Of a stretch of 64,000 nucleotides of DNA, positions 35,031 to 42,253 are shown piece by piece. Source of the stretch: Actinoallomurus liliacearum (lineage in GTDB: Bacteria; Actinomycetota; Actinomycetes; Streptosporangiales; Streptosporangiaceae); assembly GCF_039542035.1 (NCBI RefSeq), contig NZ_BAABHJ010000027.1, forward strand, positions 62,001 through 126,000. Reading direction: 5' to 3'. The position numbers and the translations under genes were made by a program. The number at the start of each line of letters is the position of its first letter. Positions within the stretch are counted from its first letter, which is position 1. The notes below the pieces were generated by a model, which searched no databases, had not been told where the DNA came from, and saw only the letters and a list, made by a program, of their open reading frames with translations.

Positions 35031-35179
35031 GAGCGAACTATATTCCCTACTTTGCCAGTCGACAATATCTGAATATGGCGAAGCACGTGGACGTGGTCGG
35101 CGTTGACGTACCATCGGCCAAGAATGACTGGGGGCCGTAAAGTGAAGACCACCATCATTCGGCGTGGAGGTGGGGACGA

Positions 35180-35566
35180 ATGACGGCGGATCGACCCGAG
35201 GAAGCGACGCTGGACGTGGCGGTCGAGCCACGGGGCGAGTGGGCGCTGGTGCACGTGGCGGGCGAGCTCGACTACACGACCGTCGGGAGCATCCGCGACG
35301 AGCTGGACACCATACTGGCGGCGGGCCAGGTCCGGATCGCACTCGACCTGTCGAAGCTCGAGTTCTGCGACTCGGTCGGACTGGGCTGCTTCGTCGGCGC
35401 CTGGAAGCGCGCTCGTAAGGACGGTGGCGAGCTGCTGTTGCTCCGGCCCGCCGGACACGTCCAACGGATGCTCAAGATCACCGGACTCGACCGGTTCCTG
35501 TCCAGCACGGATGAGATCCCGGGCGACGCACCCACCGGCGACGCGGATCTGACGGCGGCGCGTTAA
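35180..35566 (+). CDS. STAS-domain anti-sigma factor antagonist
   Basis: This 128-residue protein has the STAS fold: ALVHVAGELDYTTVGSIRDE, IALDLSKLEFCDSVGLGCFV with the phosphorylatable Ser in CDSVG, and LLLLRPAGHVQRMLKITGLD. Such proteins bind HATPase-type anti-sigma factors when unphosphorylated, freeing a sigma factor. GGAGGTGGGGACGA precedes the ATG. A candidate partner with a HATPase domain is encoded at 52109, though not adjacent. Confidence 0.85.
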   Translation: MTADRPEEATLDVAVEPRGEWALVHVAGELDYTTVGSIRDELDTILAAGQVRIALDLSKLEFCDSVGLGCFVGAWKRARKDGGELLLLRPAGHVQRMLKITGLDRFLSSTDEIPGDAPTGDADLTAAR

Positions 35567-35649
35567 CCCGCTCAGCCCCCGGCGGCGATCCACCGGCGGA
35601 CCACGTACGGCCTCTGGCGGTGAGCCTTGAGCAGCGCCCATCGACGGCC

Positions 35650-36227
35650 TAGGTCCTGTCCGGCGGATCTCGGTGTTCGACTGAGGTCGATCTCGTCGCG
35701 TGGGTCATGGTCCGGCGACATGAGTCAACCGATGCGGCCTGGCAGCGGATCGAGCCGTTGCCGCCTGTCAGATCACCCCGGTCTCCGCCTTATTGTGGAT
35801 CACGTGCTGGTCGATCCGTGACGGCGAGGGATGCGTGCGGCGCCGGCCGGTCCGCCCGCTGGGTGGGGCGTCGTTTCTGGTGGTGTCTACTCAGCGGAGA
35901 AAATTCTCCGCTGAGTAGACGCCGGTGGAAGAGGACGGGCGACCCGGGTGTGCGACCTGTGGAGATTGCCCTTTATCTCCTCGAGGTGGCCGTGCGGGGT
36001 CGTACCGGATGCTCGGAAAAGCCTCGCCCGTGGTGTCGATATGGGGGCTTTTGCCCTTGTCCTGGGCTGCGGTCGCCGAGCATTCGGTACGCCGTGGGCG
36101 GCGGACCGGAGCCGTCCCGGCTACCGGTTCGGCCGACCAGGGTGACGAACCCGCCGCTATCGGACAGGGATCAGCCTGATTCCCGTGCCGCCATTGAGCG
36201 CCACAAGATCCACCGGACAGGTCCTAG
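35650..36227. mobile_element. deleted IS5-family element with terminal inverted repeats
   Basis: The left end (AGGTCCTGTCCGGCGGATCT at 35651-35670) and the right end (complement of 36206-36225, AGGACCTGTCCGGTGGATCT) match at 18 of 20 bases and face inward. A CTAG lies at each outer edge, consistent with the YTAR/TA target of IS5-type elements. Inside the left end the plus frame reads MVRRHESTDAAWQRIEPLPP, the usual IS5 transposase N-terminus, and then decays. At about 578 bp it is too short for a working element. The right TIR overlaps the last codons of the S9 peptidase gene. Confidence 0.65.
35885..35920. repeat. 36-nt palindrome inside the IS remnant
   Basis: Two perfect 17-bp arms (GTCTACTCAGCGGAGAA and its complement) flank a central AA. 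It is AT-richer than its surroundings. It does not match the terminal repeats of the enclosing element, so it may be a separate inserted hairpin, a fused pair of ends of another element, or a protein-binding site. Confidence 0.7.
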
Positions 36228-38269
36228 GGCGGTGACCCGCCGACCGTCAGCCCCGCGGCGGGGCGACCCTCCACGGACGGCGCCCCGGCGACGGCGGCCA
36301 GCCAGGCGGCCTTCTCCGTGAGGGCGGCCGCGATGCCGTCTCGGCTCCGGAGCACATGCCCCTCCCCCGGCAGCACGACGAGCCGCGCTCGGGTCCCGTT
36401 GGCGATCAGCGCCTGGAACAGCAGCGTCGCCTGGAGCACCGGAGTCGCCGGATTCCGGTCCGCCTCACCGTGGATGATCAGAACCGGTCGTCGGATGCGG
36501 TGCGCGTTCACGATCGCGTCGAAGTCCGCGTAGACCCGCGGAGCCTCCCAGAGAGATCGGGTCTCGTCCTGGAAGCCCAACGGGGTCAACTGCCGGGAGT
36601 AGGCGCCGTTCTGCACGATCGCGGCATCGAACAGGTCACAGTCCGCGACCGCGAGCAGCGCCAGCGTCGCGCCGAAACTCGCGCCGCCGACGGCCAGACG
36701 CGCCGCCTCCCCGTGCCGGTGGACCCCGCTGCCGAGAACGGCGGCACGGATCTGCCGGACGAGAGATGGCCGAAGGTCCTCGTCGGGCACTTCGGGCGCC
36801 CAGCCGGGAGTGAGCCGCACGTCCAGGACGCCGAAGCCGGCGAGCGTCAGCCAGTGCGGATCGAGCACGGCGGGGGAGGCGACCGCTCCGCCGGGTACCG
36901 TCTCCCCCGCCTGCGACAGCCACACGAGGACCGCCGCCGGCTCGCGCCGCCCGGGCAGGTACAGCGAGAAGTCCGCGGCCGCCGCCGGTACGGTGCCGCG
37001 CAGCGGTGGCGGCCCGCCCGGGTGCGCGGGCAGCGGAACCCGCGCGCGCCTTCGGACGCAGACGGGCCTGACCTCGCCGGCCTCCCGGCCGGAGACGGTG
37101 ATGAGCTCCTCGTCGTCCCGTAGCGAGAGGCCGGAGAGCCGCCGCGCTGCCGCGCCCTCCGCCGGCACGCCCCAGACGATCACGTCGTTGTCCGCGTCGA
37201 CCGTGGCGAAGCACCGCCCGGCCACCGGCGGCCCCGGCTCGACCGCGGCGATCCTGAGGAGCACCGGCGGTCGCAGGCCGAGGGCCAGGCTCAGCACGGG
37301 TCGCGGCGCACCGGGATCCACGACGAGCACGACGTACGAGCCGTCGGCGTCCAAGGCCAGGACGAACAGGGCCTCCTGGCGGTGGGCGTGGAGGTAACGC
37401 CCTCGGTGCCGGTGCAGCAGACGCGAAGGTTCGACGGTGTGGTCCGACACCGCGCGGGCCATGATGTCGAAGCCGTCCGGGCGGCCGACGACCATGACCA
37501 GCTCCGCTCCCGCCGTCAGCCAGCAGAAGTCGTGCAGCGGAGCGTTCCCGACCGCGATCAGGTGCTCGTCGCCTGAATCAGGCCCGCCGACGGCGAGGAT
37601 CTCGCCTCCGGTGTCGATGGCCGGCGTGCTCGCCGCGACGTGACCCGTCGCCGCCCCGCGCACGCGCTGGTACGGCCGGTCGGTCAGGAGCATCGCCTCG
37701 ATGCCGCCGTCCGCCGGATCGAGCGCGACGAACCGGCAGGGTCGGCGATCTTGGGCCGGCGGGCCGGTGATCACCCGGACCCGCTCACCCGGTGGTGCTT
37801 CGAAGATCTGCGGCGCCGCGTCGTACGGGCCGGGCGGCGGGTCCACCGGCACCACGAGCGCGGACCCGGCCCATGCGACGGGCGCGTCATCCCCGACGAG
37901 CAGCGCCGGGGTCGGTCCCGTGAACCTGACCGAACGGTCGGCCGCGTCCGCGATCCAGCAACGGAGAGCGCCGGAGTCGATCGCGACGCCGGCGAACACC
38001 GACGGCTCGACGGGATGCTGGACCGGTCGGCCGAGCACGTCCCGCAGCCGGTCCGGCATCCAGCGCGTGCCGTCCGGAAGGTGGAGGCACAACCGCCCGG
38101 GCCGTAGTCCCGACGGTATCGGGCCGGTGCCAAGGATCGGCGGATACGGCGCATGGACGGCCGAGGTGCCATATCCGCCGCGATGAGCCTCCGTCGCCTG
38201 CTCCGCACACGCGTCCAGCAGGCCGAGGATCTGTTCGCGGAACTTCTCGCCGCTCACGTCATCCGCCAT
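36224..38269 (-). CDS. prolyl oligopeptidase-family (S9) serine peptidase of the RiPP locus
   Basis: This 681-residue protein has a divergent N-terminal beta-propeller-like half and a C-terminal alpha/beta hydrolase domain. The catalytic triad is visible: Ser531 in VGGASFGATL, Asp604 in IHGEADRNPAT and His638 in GEGHVLRS. S9 enzymes of this shape occur in lasso peptide loci as isopeptidases, and elsewhere as oligopeptidases. It is the last gene of the minus-strand RiPP-like operon, 229 bp after the Cys-rich peptide gene. Its residues 32-50 (GGYGTSAVHAPYPPILGTG) resemble an upstream small frame through a DNA duplication. No signal peptide is evident, so it is cytoplasmic. Confidence 0.75.
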   Translation of the reverse strand: MADDVSGEKFREQILGLLDACAEQATEAHRGGYGTSAVHAPYPPILGTGPIPSGLRPGRLCLHLPDGTRWMPDRLRDVLGRPVQHPVEPSVFAGVAIDSGALRCWIADAADRSVRFTGPTPALLVGDDAPVAWAGSALVVPVDPPPGPYDAAPQIFEAPPGERVRVITGPPAQDRRPCRFVALDPADGGIEAMLLTDRPYQRVRGAATGHVAASTPAIDTGGEILAVGGPDSGDEHLIAVGNAPLHDFCWLTAGAELVMVVGRPDGFDIMARAVSDHTVEPSRLLHRHRGRYLHAHRQEALFVLALDADGSYVVLVVDPGAPRPVLSLALGLRPPVLLRIAAVEPGPPVAGRCFATVDADNDVIVWGVPAEGAAARRLSGLSLRDDEELITVSGREAGEVRPVCVRRRARVPLPAHPGGPPPLRGTVPAAAADFSLYLPGRREPAAVLVWLSQAGETVPGGAVASPAVLDPHWLTLAGFGVLDVRLTPGWAPEVPDEDLRPSLVRQIRAAVLGSGVHRHGEAARLAVGGASFGATLALLAVADCDLFDAAIVQNGAYSRQLTPLGFQDETRSLWEAPRVYADFDAIVNAHRIRRPVLIIHGEADRNPATPVLQATLLFQALIANGTRARLVVLPGEGHVLRSRDGIAAALTEKAAWLAAVAGAPSVEGRPAAGLTVGGSPP

Positions 38270-38379
38270 GAAGACCGATGACCGTTCCTTTCTTTCTCCC
38301 GGCGATCGATTGGCTTCGATATTCAGCGTTGCGGATCGGCGGATATGGCGCCTGAGGTGAGCGAGCCGCCATATCCGCC
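38134..38379. repeat. pair of hairpin-forming direct repeats, 199 bp apart
   Basis: GGATCGGCGGATATGGCGC (38333-38351) and GGATCGGCGGATACGGCGC (38134-38152) start two related units of about 46 bp. Each ends in GCCATATCCGCC, the complement of its own beginning. The upstream copy forms a perfect 13-bp stem (38338-38350 with 38367-38379); the downstream one lies inside the peptidase coding region with one mismatch. They may be a duplicated regulatory hairpin or processing site. Confidence 0.65.
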
Positions 38380-38451
38380 GCTGCGGGATCCGAGGTCATC
38401 TCCGGCCGCGGATTCAGCGGGGGAGCCGACCTCGGAGTCCTCGCGGATCAC
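38323..38451 (-). CDS. 42-residue acidic small ORF, possible second precursor peptide
   Basis: A GTG at 38451, preceded by GGAGCGGATGAC, opens a frame beginning MIREDSEVGSPAESAAGDDL and ending SLTSGAISADPQR. The first half is acidic like a RiPP leader, then a Gly-rich SGGYGG segment follows, which could be a double-Gly cleavage site. The frame overlaps the hairpin repeat. It lies between the Cys-rich peptide gene and the peptidase gene on the same strand. It could also be chance; codon third positions are GC-rich in its first half only. Confidence 0.3.
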   Translation of the reverse strand: MIREDSEVGSPAESAAGDDLGSRSGGYGGSLTSGAISADPQR

Positions 38452-38498
38452 GTCATCCGCTCCGTGAATTCGGCGTCAGGAGCGATGCGGATCCTCTT

Positions 38499-38708
38499 TC
38501 ACTTGCAGCAGTAGACCTTGTAGCCGGTCCAGCAGCAGGCGCCGTCGCCGCAGGTGTTGCGGTTCCGCTCGGTGTATCCCGGAGGGCACGCGCCGGCGCA
38601 GAACGGCGCCGTCCCGTCCCAGTAGCACGTCTCGGCCTCGCGCTCGTTGCGGTAGGGGGTCACGGTGAAGGTGGTGCGTGTCGCGGCCATTTCCTGAAGA
38701 CCGTGCAT
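38499..38708 (-). CDS. 69-residue peptide with eight cysteines, candidate product of the locus
   Basis: The peptide has an N-terminal 27-residue part without Cys (MHGLQEMAATRTTFTVTPYR and on), then a domain with CYWDGTAPFCAGACPPGY, TCGDGACCWTG and a final YKVYCCK: eight Cys, enough for four disulfides. There is no signal peptide. AAGGGA precedes the first ATG; ATG 38690 (MAATRT) is an alternative. From memory the CYW-x-GTAPFC / GDG-x-x-CWTG-x-K pattern recurs in uncharacterised small proteins of actinomycetes. It is downstream of the B2-like and MauE-glutaredoxin genes on the same strand, suggesting those proteins process or oxidise it. Confidence 0.65.
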   Translation of the reverse strand: MHGLQEMAATRTTFTVTPYRNEREAETCYWDGTAPFCAGACPPGYTERNRNTCGDGACCWTGYKVYCCK

Positions 38709-38822
38709 ACGTGGCAGATCCCTTCTTTTCGCAGTGGCCGGTTACCCGGCATTTACAGAATGACGCGCCGGGATTCTAGTGTCAATGACCATTTCTTGAT
38801 CCTGTTGTGATTTGATTTTCGA

Positions 38823-39206
38823 TCACGAATGCGTTTCGCCCGATTTAGGAAATCTGATCAGTTCAACCAGATAATTCCCGGGCGGCGATTCGGTGTCGAG
38901 CGGAACGCCCGCGATCTCGATCCAGGTGTAGATGCGATATCCGCCGTGGGATTCGGGCACCGGGTCGGCGCCCACGACGAGTTGCGCCGGGACGCCACAG
39001 CGGTGCAGGGCCGCGACGACGAGGGCGTTCTCACGCATCGGGGCGGAGAAGCCCGCGGAGATCCGGAGGGTCAGGACGATCGGCGTGACGGACGGACGGG
39101 TGCCGCGGCGCCGCCGTGGGGGCCGGTCCATTCCGGCGACGAGCGCGGGCATGTCGTGGTGGCGTAGCCGGAACACCGTCCACATCGCGGTGATCGTGGT
39201 CGTCAT
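38823..39206 (-). CDS. lasso-B2-like transglutaminase-fold protein lacking catalytic Cys and His
   Basis: This 127-residue protein matches the compact B2 leader-peptidase fold: PMRENALVVAALHRCGVPAQ, then LVVGADPVPESHGGYRIYTW and IEIAGVPLDTES. In active B2 proteins the first block is C-L-P-R-S-L-A-L and the second H-A-W-V-E. Here the nucleophile position reads Ala (SAPMRENAL) and the His position reads Tyr (YTWIE). The alignment is mine, by eye. The gene is intact and its ATG overlaps the MauE-like stop by 4 nt. It may be a leader-binding pseudo-protease. The Arg-rich stretch PPRRRRGTRPS before the domain is unusual. Confidence 0.6.
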   Translation of the reverse strand: MTTTITAMWTVFRLRHHDMPALVAGMDRPPRRRRGTRPSVTPIVLTLRISAGFSAPMRENALVVAALHRCGVPAQLVVGADPVPESHGGYRIYTWIEIAGVPLDTESPPGNYLVELIRFPKSGETHS

Positions 39207-39991
39207 GTGCTCACCTGGGATCCCGATCGGCGGGACGGTGTCGTCGAGTGGCGCAGCAGGTCACGTATCGCGGCGAGGCCGTGCGCGGCCTCCGAGACCG
39301 CGCTGCCGTCCGCTCCGTAGGCGACGGCCGCCGGGAACGCTCCACCCGCGGCCCGTACCTCCTCGTCGCCGTCGGCACGCCGGAACTCCACCGGACAGTC
39401 GGCCATGGCCTGGTAGCGGTCGCGTTGCGCCTCGAGAGCGGCGCAGTAGCGGCAGGACTCGGTCGTGAAGATGACGATGCGGTGGACGTCGGCCGGCGGC
39501 TCGGAGTGACCGTCGGCGGCGGACCGGCGGCGGAACCAGGCGGCCGCCACCACGGCCAGGATGAGGCCGGCTCCGGCCTGGGCGCCGGCGGCCCAGACTC
39601 CCGGTGGGCCGAGGATGCCGGCGAGGGCCAGCATCGCGACGACGGCGCAGCCGACCGCATGGGCCATCGTGAACCGCGTGGGGATCCAGTCGCCGAAGCA
39701 GGCGCAGCGGCGGCCCCGCATGAGGAGTGCGGCGACCGTGTAGCCGGCGAAGACGGCGGCGAGCAGCCCGAGGCGTACTCCGACGGGCGAGGGGAGCAAT
39801 GCCGTCACCGCCACCAGTCCCTCCACCACCGTCACCTGCGTCGGCCCGGCGAGCGCACGCAGGCCGCCGGTCACGGGCCACACGGCGCGGGTGGTCTCCC
39901 AGTCCATGAGCTTGGCGGCGAAGCTGAGGGCGAGGACGGCGACGCCGCCCACGAGGACGGCGGCGGCACAGAGGACGGTGAGCTCCTTCAT
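39203..39991 (-). CDS. MauE-type membrane protein fused to a glutaredoxin/thioredoxin domain
   Basis: This 262-residue protein has four to five membrane segments (VLCAAAVLVGGVAVLALSFA first), with the MauE-like RRCACFGDW motif at about residues 93-101. A cytosolic-type redox domain follows: IVIFTTESCRYCAALEAQRD with a CRYC active site (about residues 177-180) and a further FPAAVAYGADG element. MauE and related proteins move electrons for disulfide formation. In lasso loci of Cys-bearing peptides, DsbA-like proteins play that part. Fusion of both domains and its place beside an 8-Cys peptide argue for disulfide formation or isomerisation. It overlaps both neighbours by 4 nt. Confidence 0.75.
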   Translation of the reverse strand: MKELTVLCAAAVLVGGVAVLALSFAAKLMDWETTRAVWPVTGGLRALAGPTQVTVVEGLVAVTALLPSPVGVRLGLLAAVFAGYTVAALLMRGRRCACFGDWIPTRFTMAHAVGCAVVAMLALAGILGPPGVWAAGAQAGAGLILAVVAAAWFRRRSAADGHSEPPADVHRIVIFTTESCRYCAALEAQRDRYQAMADCPVEFRRADGDEEVRAAGGAFPAAVAYGADGSAVSEAAHGLAAIRDLLRHSTTPSRRSGSQVST

Positions 39992-40281
39992 GCGGTCTCC
40001 TCCTGGTGGATCAACCAGCCCTCCTCGACTCCGAGGCGGAGCTCGGGGGCGAGCGCGGGTGACACTCCAGGCGTCCCGGCGGCCCCCGGTTCGGAGCCGG
40101 CCGGCTCGGATGGTGAGGTGTCGCCGCCGTCCGGCCCGGCCGGTGCGGCAGCGGTGCCGGCGAGCAGGGCGGCCAGCTCGGAGCCGATCTGCCGAGCGGC
40201 CAGCCGGGCGTCGTCCATGACGAAGGCTCCCCCGAAGGGCATGGGATGCAGGCTGACTCCTTCACGGAGCGTCCAGCTCAC
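39988..40281 (-). CDS. PqqD-like / lasso B1-type RiPP recognition element protein
   Basis: This 97-residue protein starts at a GTG inside the cyclase-like stop (GTGA overlap): VSWTLREGVSLHPMPFGGAF, then VMDDARLAARQIGSELAALL. It ends PELRLGVEEGWLIHQEETA. The beginning fits the three-stranded sheet and helix of PqqD-type leader-binding domains. A Pro/Gly/Ser-rich insertion of about 30 residues separates helix and tail. Such proteins deliver precursor leaders to modifying enzymes. The fold assignment is moderate; the operon position between cyclase-like and B2-like genes is the usual B1 position. Confidence 0.55.
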   Translation of the reverse strand: MSWTLREGVSLHPMPFGGAFVMDDARLAARQIGSELAALLAGTAAAPAGPDGGDTSPSEPAGSEPGAAGTPGVSPALAPELRLGVEEGWLIHQEETA

Positions 40282-41984
40282 GACCGGCCTCCCGAGGTCC
40301 GCGGGCCGGGGTGGCGGGCGGCGGTGACGCAGAGCCGTTGCAGGGCTCGAGCGTCGGCGAGCATCCTGGTGGAGTCGGCGAGGACCGCCCGAAGGCGCTC
40401 GGCGAGGATCCAGGGACTCCCCTCCACCTGGGCCAGCAGTGCCGCACGCCGCGCCGGAGCCGCCAGGCGGCGGGTGACGAAGGCGGCGGCCAGCAGGGCT
40501 TCGCGCTCGGCCGGGGTGACGTCCGCGGGCCATAGGCCGGAGGGCACCAGGTCACGCAGGAGCGGCGCCCGGTGCACGTACCCGTCACGCCGGCGCAGCC
40601 GGAGGCGTCCGTGCCGGGCCAGGAGGACCGCCGCGCCGAGCACCACCGGGTGGGCGCAGACGAGCACCGGGTCCAGCCTGTGGTCGCCGGGTGTCCGTGG
40701 CGGGCGTTCGAGGAGGTCGAGGACGGTCTGCAGGGACTCGGCGCCGGGCACCGCGCCCGTCGTGTCGTCGACGATGGGGACGAGGTGGCTCGGGGTCCGG
40801 GCCGAGGTCACGGCGACGCCGGACTCGGCGACGGCGGGTGAGATCCAGCCGCCCGGCAGGAAGGCGTCGGGCCGGGCCGCCTGGTCGCCGGAGCCCTGCG
40901 GCGGCGGGTCGTCGCCCCGCGGCGGATTCCAGGCCCGCCATCCGGGACGGCCGAACAGCGTCGGGAACGGCGCCGCCATGGTCAGCTGCCGCCATCCGGT
41001 ACGCAGCCGGCCGGGCGTGTCGGCGGCCCCGGTCAGCAGCCCGACCAGCCCCGCGCCGCTGAGCAGCGGAGCGGTGTCCCATCCCGCGGGCCGGAGGAGG
41101 TCCGGAGCCGGCGGCCAGGGGTCGCCGTCCCCCGGTGCGCCGAACCAGGGGGTGTCGCACGCACGGTGCCAGTGGGCGGTGCCGTCGATCACCTCGACTC
41201 CGGCGGCCAGCCGTCCGCGCCGGCGGTCGAGGACGGGAACGTCCAGGTGCACGTGGAATCGCCGGAGTCGCGCCGGAGCGATCGCGGCCAGCGCGGCCGC
41301 GCCGATCCCGCCACCGTCGCCGAGGATCCCATTGCCCCCGCCGGCCGCGAGCGCCTCGTCGACGGCGTGCCGCAGGGCCCGGCGCACCACCCCGCGCGGG
41401 TCGGTGGGACGTCCGGTGATCCGCCGTGCCTGGTCGGCCAGGCCGTCGAGGTCGAGCTCGTCCAGGGTGAGGCGCTCCCGGCCGCCCGACGTGCCGAGCG
41501 TCGTGCCGCAGGCCAGTTGGAGGACCCCCTCGTACGGCGTGAGCGGCATCGGCAGGGCCTCTCCGGCCAGCGCCGCCGCGACCGCCGCGGACCACATCTC
41601 GGACCGGGAGCCGACGAGGTCGGCCAGGTCCGTGGAGAAGCGGACCAGGCGCCCCTCCGTGCCCGTTCCGTCGGTGACGGCGTAGTAGAGCGGCGTCTGC
41701 GCGAGCGCGCCCCTGCCGAGCGTGCCGGTGGCCGGATCGGCCCACGTCTGCGCGAGCCGCCCGGCGGAGGCGAACGGGCCCACGACCGTCGGGCCGGGCA
41801 CCGCCTCCGAACTCGCGGGCGGGACGTGGCGCCCGCCACATGAGCAGACCGTCTCGAGGAGCATCCGCGCGGACGTGACCGTACCCGCGAAACCGACGGG
41901 TGCGCCGCCCGCGGCGCAGCCGACGGTCCGTACCCCGGGCGCGGCACCGGTCATCGAACCCTTCTGCAGGGTCGAATCTGGCAT
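40278..41984 (-). CDS. asparagine-synthetase-like lasso cyclase homologue with degenerate ATP loop
   Basis: This 568-residue protein (from ATG 41984; GTG 42002 adds six residues) has the two-domain layout of lasso cyclases. The N-terminal half keeps glutaminase-fold text (GALAQTPLYYAVTDG, LVRFSTDLADLVGS) without a catalytic Cys2. At the position of the pyrophosphatase loop SGG-x-DSS it reads ILGDGGGIGAAALAAIA. It thus keeps the glycines but lacks the Asp-Ser pair, and Asp replaces the leading Ser. The C-terminal half (PAEREALLAAAFVTRRLA) is helical as in cyclases. It may be a pseudoenzyme or use another chemistry. It is the first large gene of the operon, divergent from the exporter. Confidence 0.65.
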   Translation of the reverse strand: MPDSTLQKGSMTGAAPGVRTVGCAAGGAPVGFAGTVTSARMLLETVCSCGGRHVPPASSEAVPGPTVVGPFASAGRLAQTWADPATGTLGRGALAQTPLYYAVTDGTGTEGRLVRFSTDLADLVGSRSEMWSAAVAAALAGEALPMPLTPYEGVLQLACGTTLGTSGGRERLTLDELDLDGLADQARRITGRPTDPRGVVRRALRHAVDEALAAGGGNGILGDGGGIGAAALAAIAPARLRRFHVHLDVPVLDRRRGRLAAGVEVIDGTAHWHRACDTPWFGAPGDGDPWPPAPDLLRPAGWDTAPLLSGAGLVGLLTGAADTPGRLRTGWRQLTMAAPFPTLFGRPGWRAWNPPRGDDPPPQGSGDQAARPDAFLPGGWISPAVAESGVAVTSARTPSHLVPIVDDTTGAVPGAESLQTVLDLLERPPRTPGDHRLDPVLVCAHPVVLGAAVLLARHGRLRLRRRDGYVHRAPLLRDLVPSGLWPADVTPAEREALLAAAFVTRRLAAPARRAALLAQVEGSPWILAERLRAVLADSTRMLADARALQRLCVTAARHPGPRTSGGRS

Positions 41985-42005
41985 GTCACCCCGTCTTCCC
42001 ACCGA

Positions 42006-42101
42006 TCACCCCACAGCGCCAGATGTAATGGAATTCCCACTCAAGCCCGCCAGTAAATCGATCTTTCCAGAATAAATAGATCGTTCACTGGGAGGGCTCA
42101 C
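42006..42101 (-). CDS. 31-residue small ORF directly upstream of the cyclase-like gene
   Basis: A GTG at 42101, with AAGG nine bases before it, opens MSPPSERSIYSGKIDLLAGL followed by SGNSITSGAVG and a TGA, 21 bp before the cyclase-like ATG. This is where many lasso precursor genes lie. It lacks the Thr at -2 and acidic ring residue at 7-9 expected of a lasso precursor. Its end (SITSGAV) resembles SLTSGAI of the 42-residue frame at 38323. It is reported as a candidate only. Confidence 0.3.
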   Translation of the reverse strand: MSPPSERSIYSGKIDLLAGLSGNSITSGAVG

Positions 42102-42253
42102 GAGGCCGACCTTACCAAGGTAAAACGCCGATGCCGAGACGCTGAGCACATTGCCCGAATTGCCATATTCGCAGCGCTCGATGTCTCCCCACTCGGCATG
42201 GCAGACTGCCGAACGACAGGACGCGGGTATGGCGCACGGAAAGGCGGCACCAT

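Noticed and set aside
38499..38708. The 8-Cys peptide as a classical lasso precursor
   Set aside because: No Thr at -2 before a Gly/Cys/Ser/Ala with Asp/Glu 7-9 residues later, and the core would be far too Cys-rich; it is kept only as a candidate product of a lasso-like locus.
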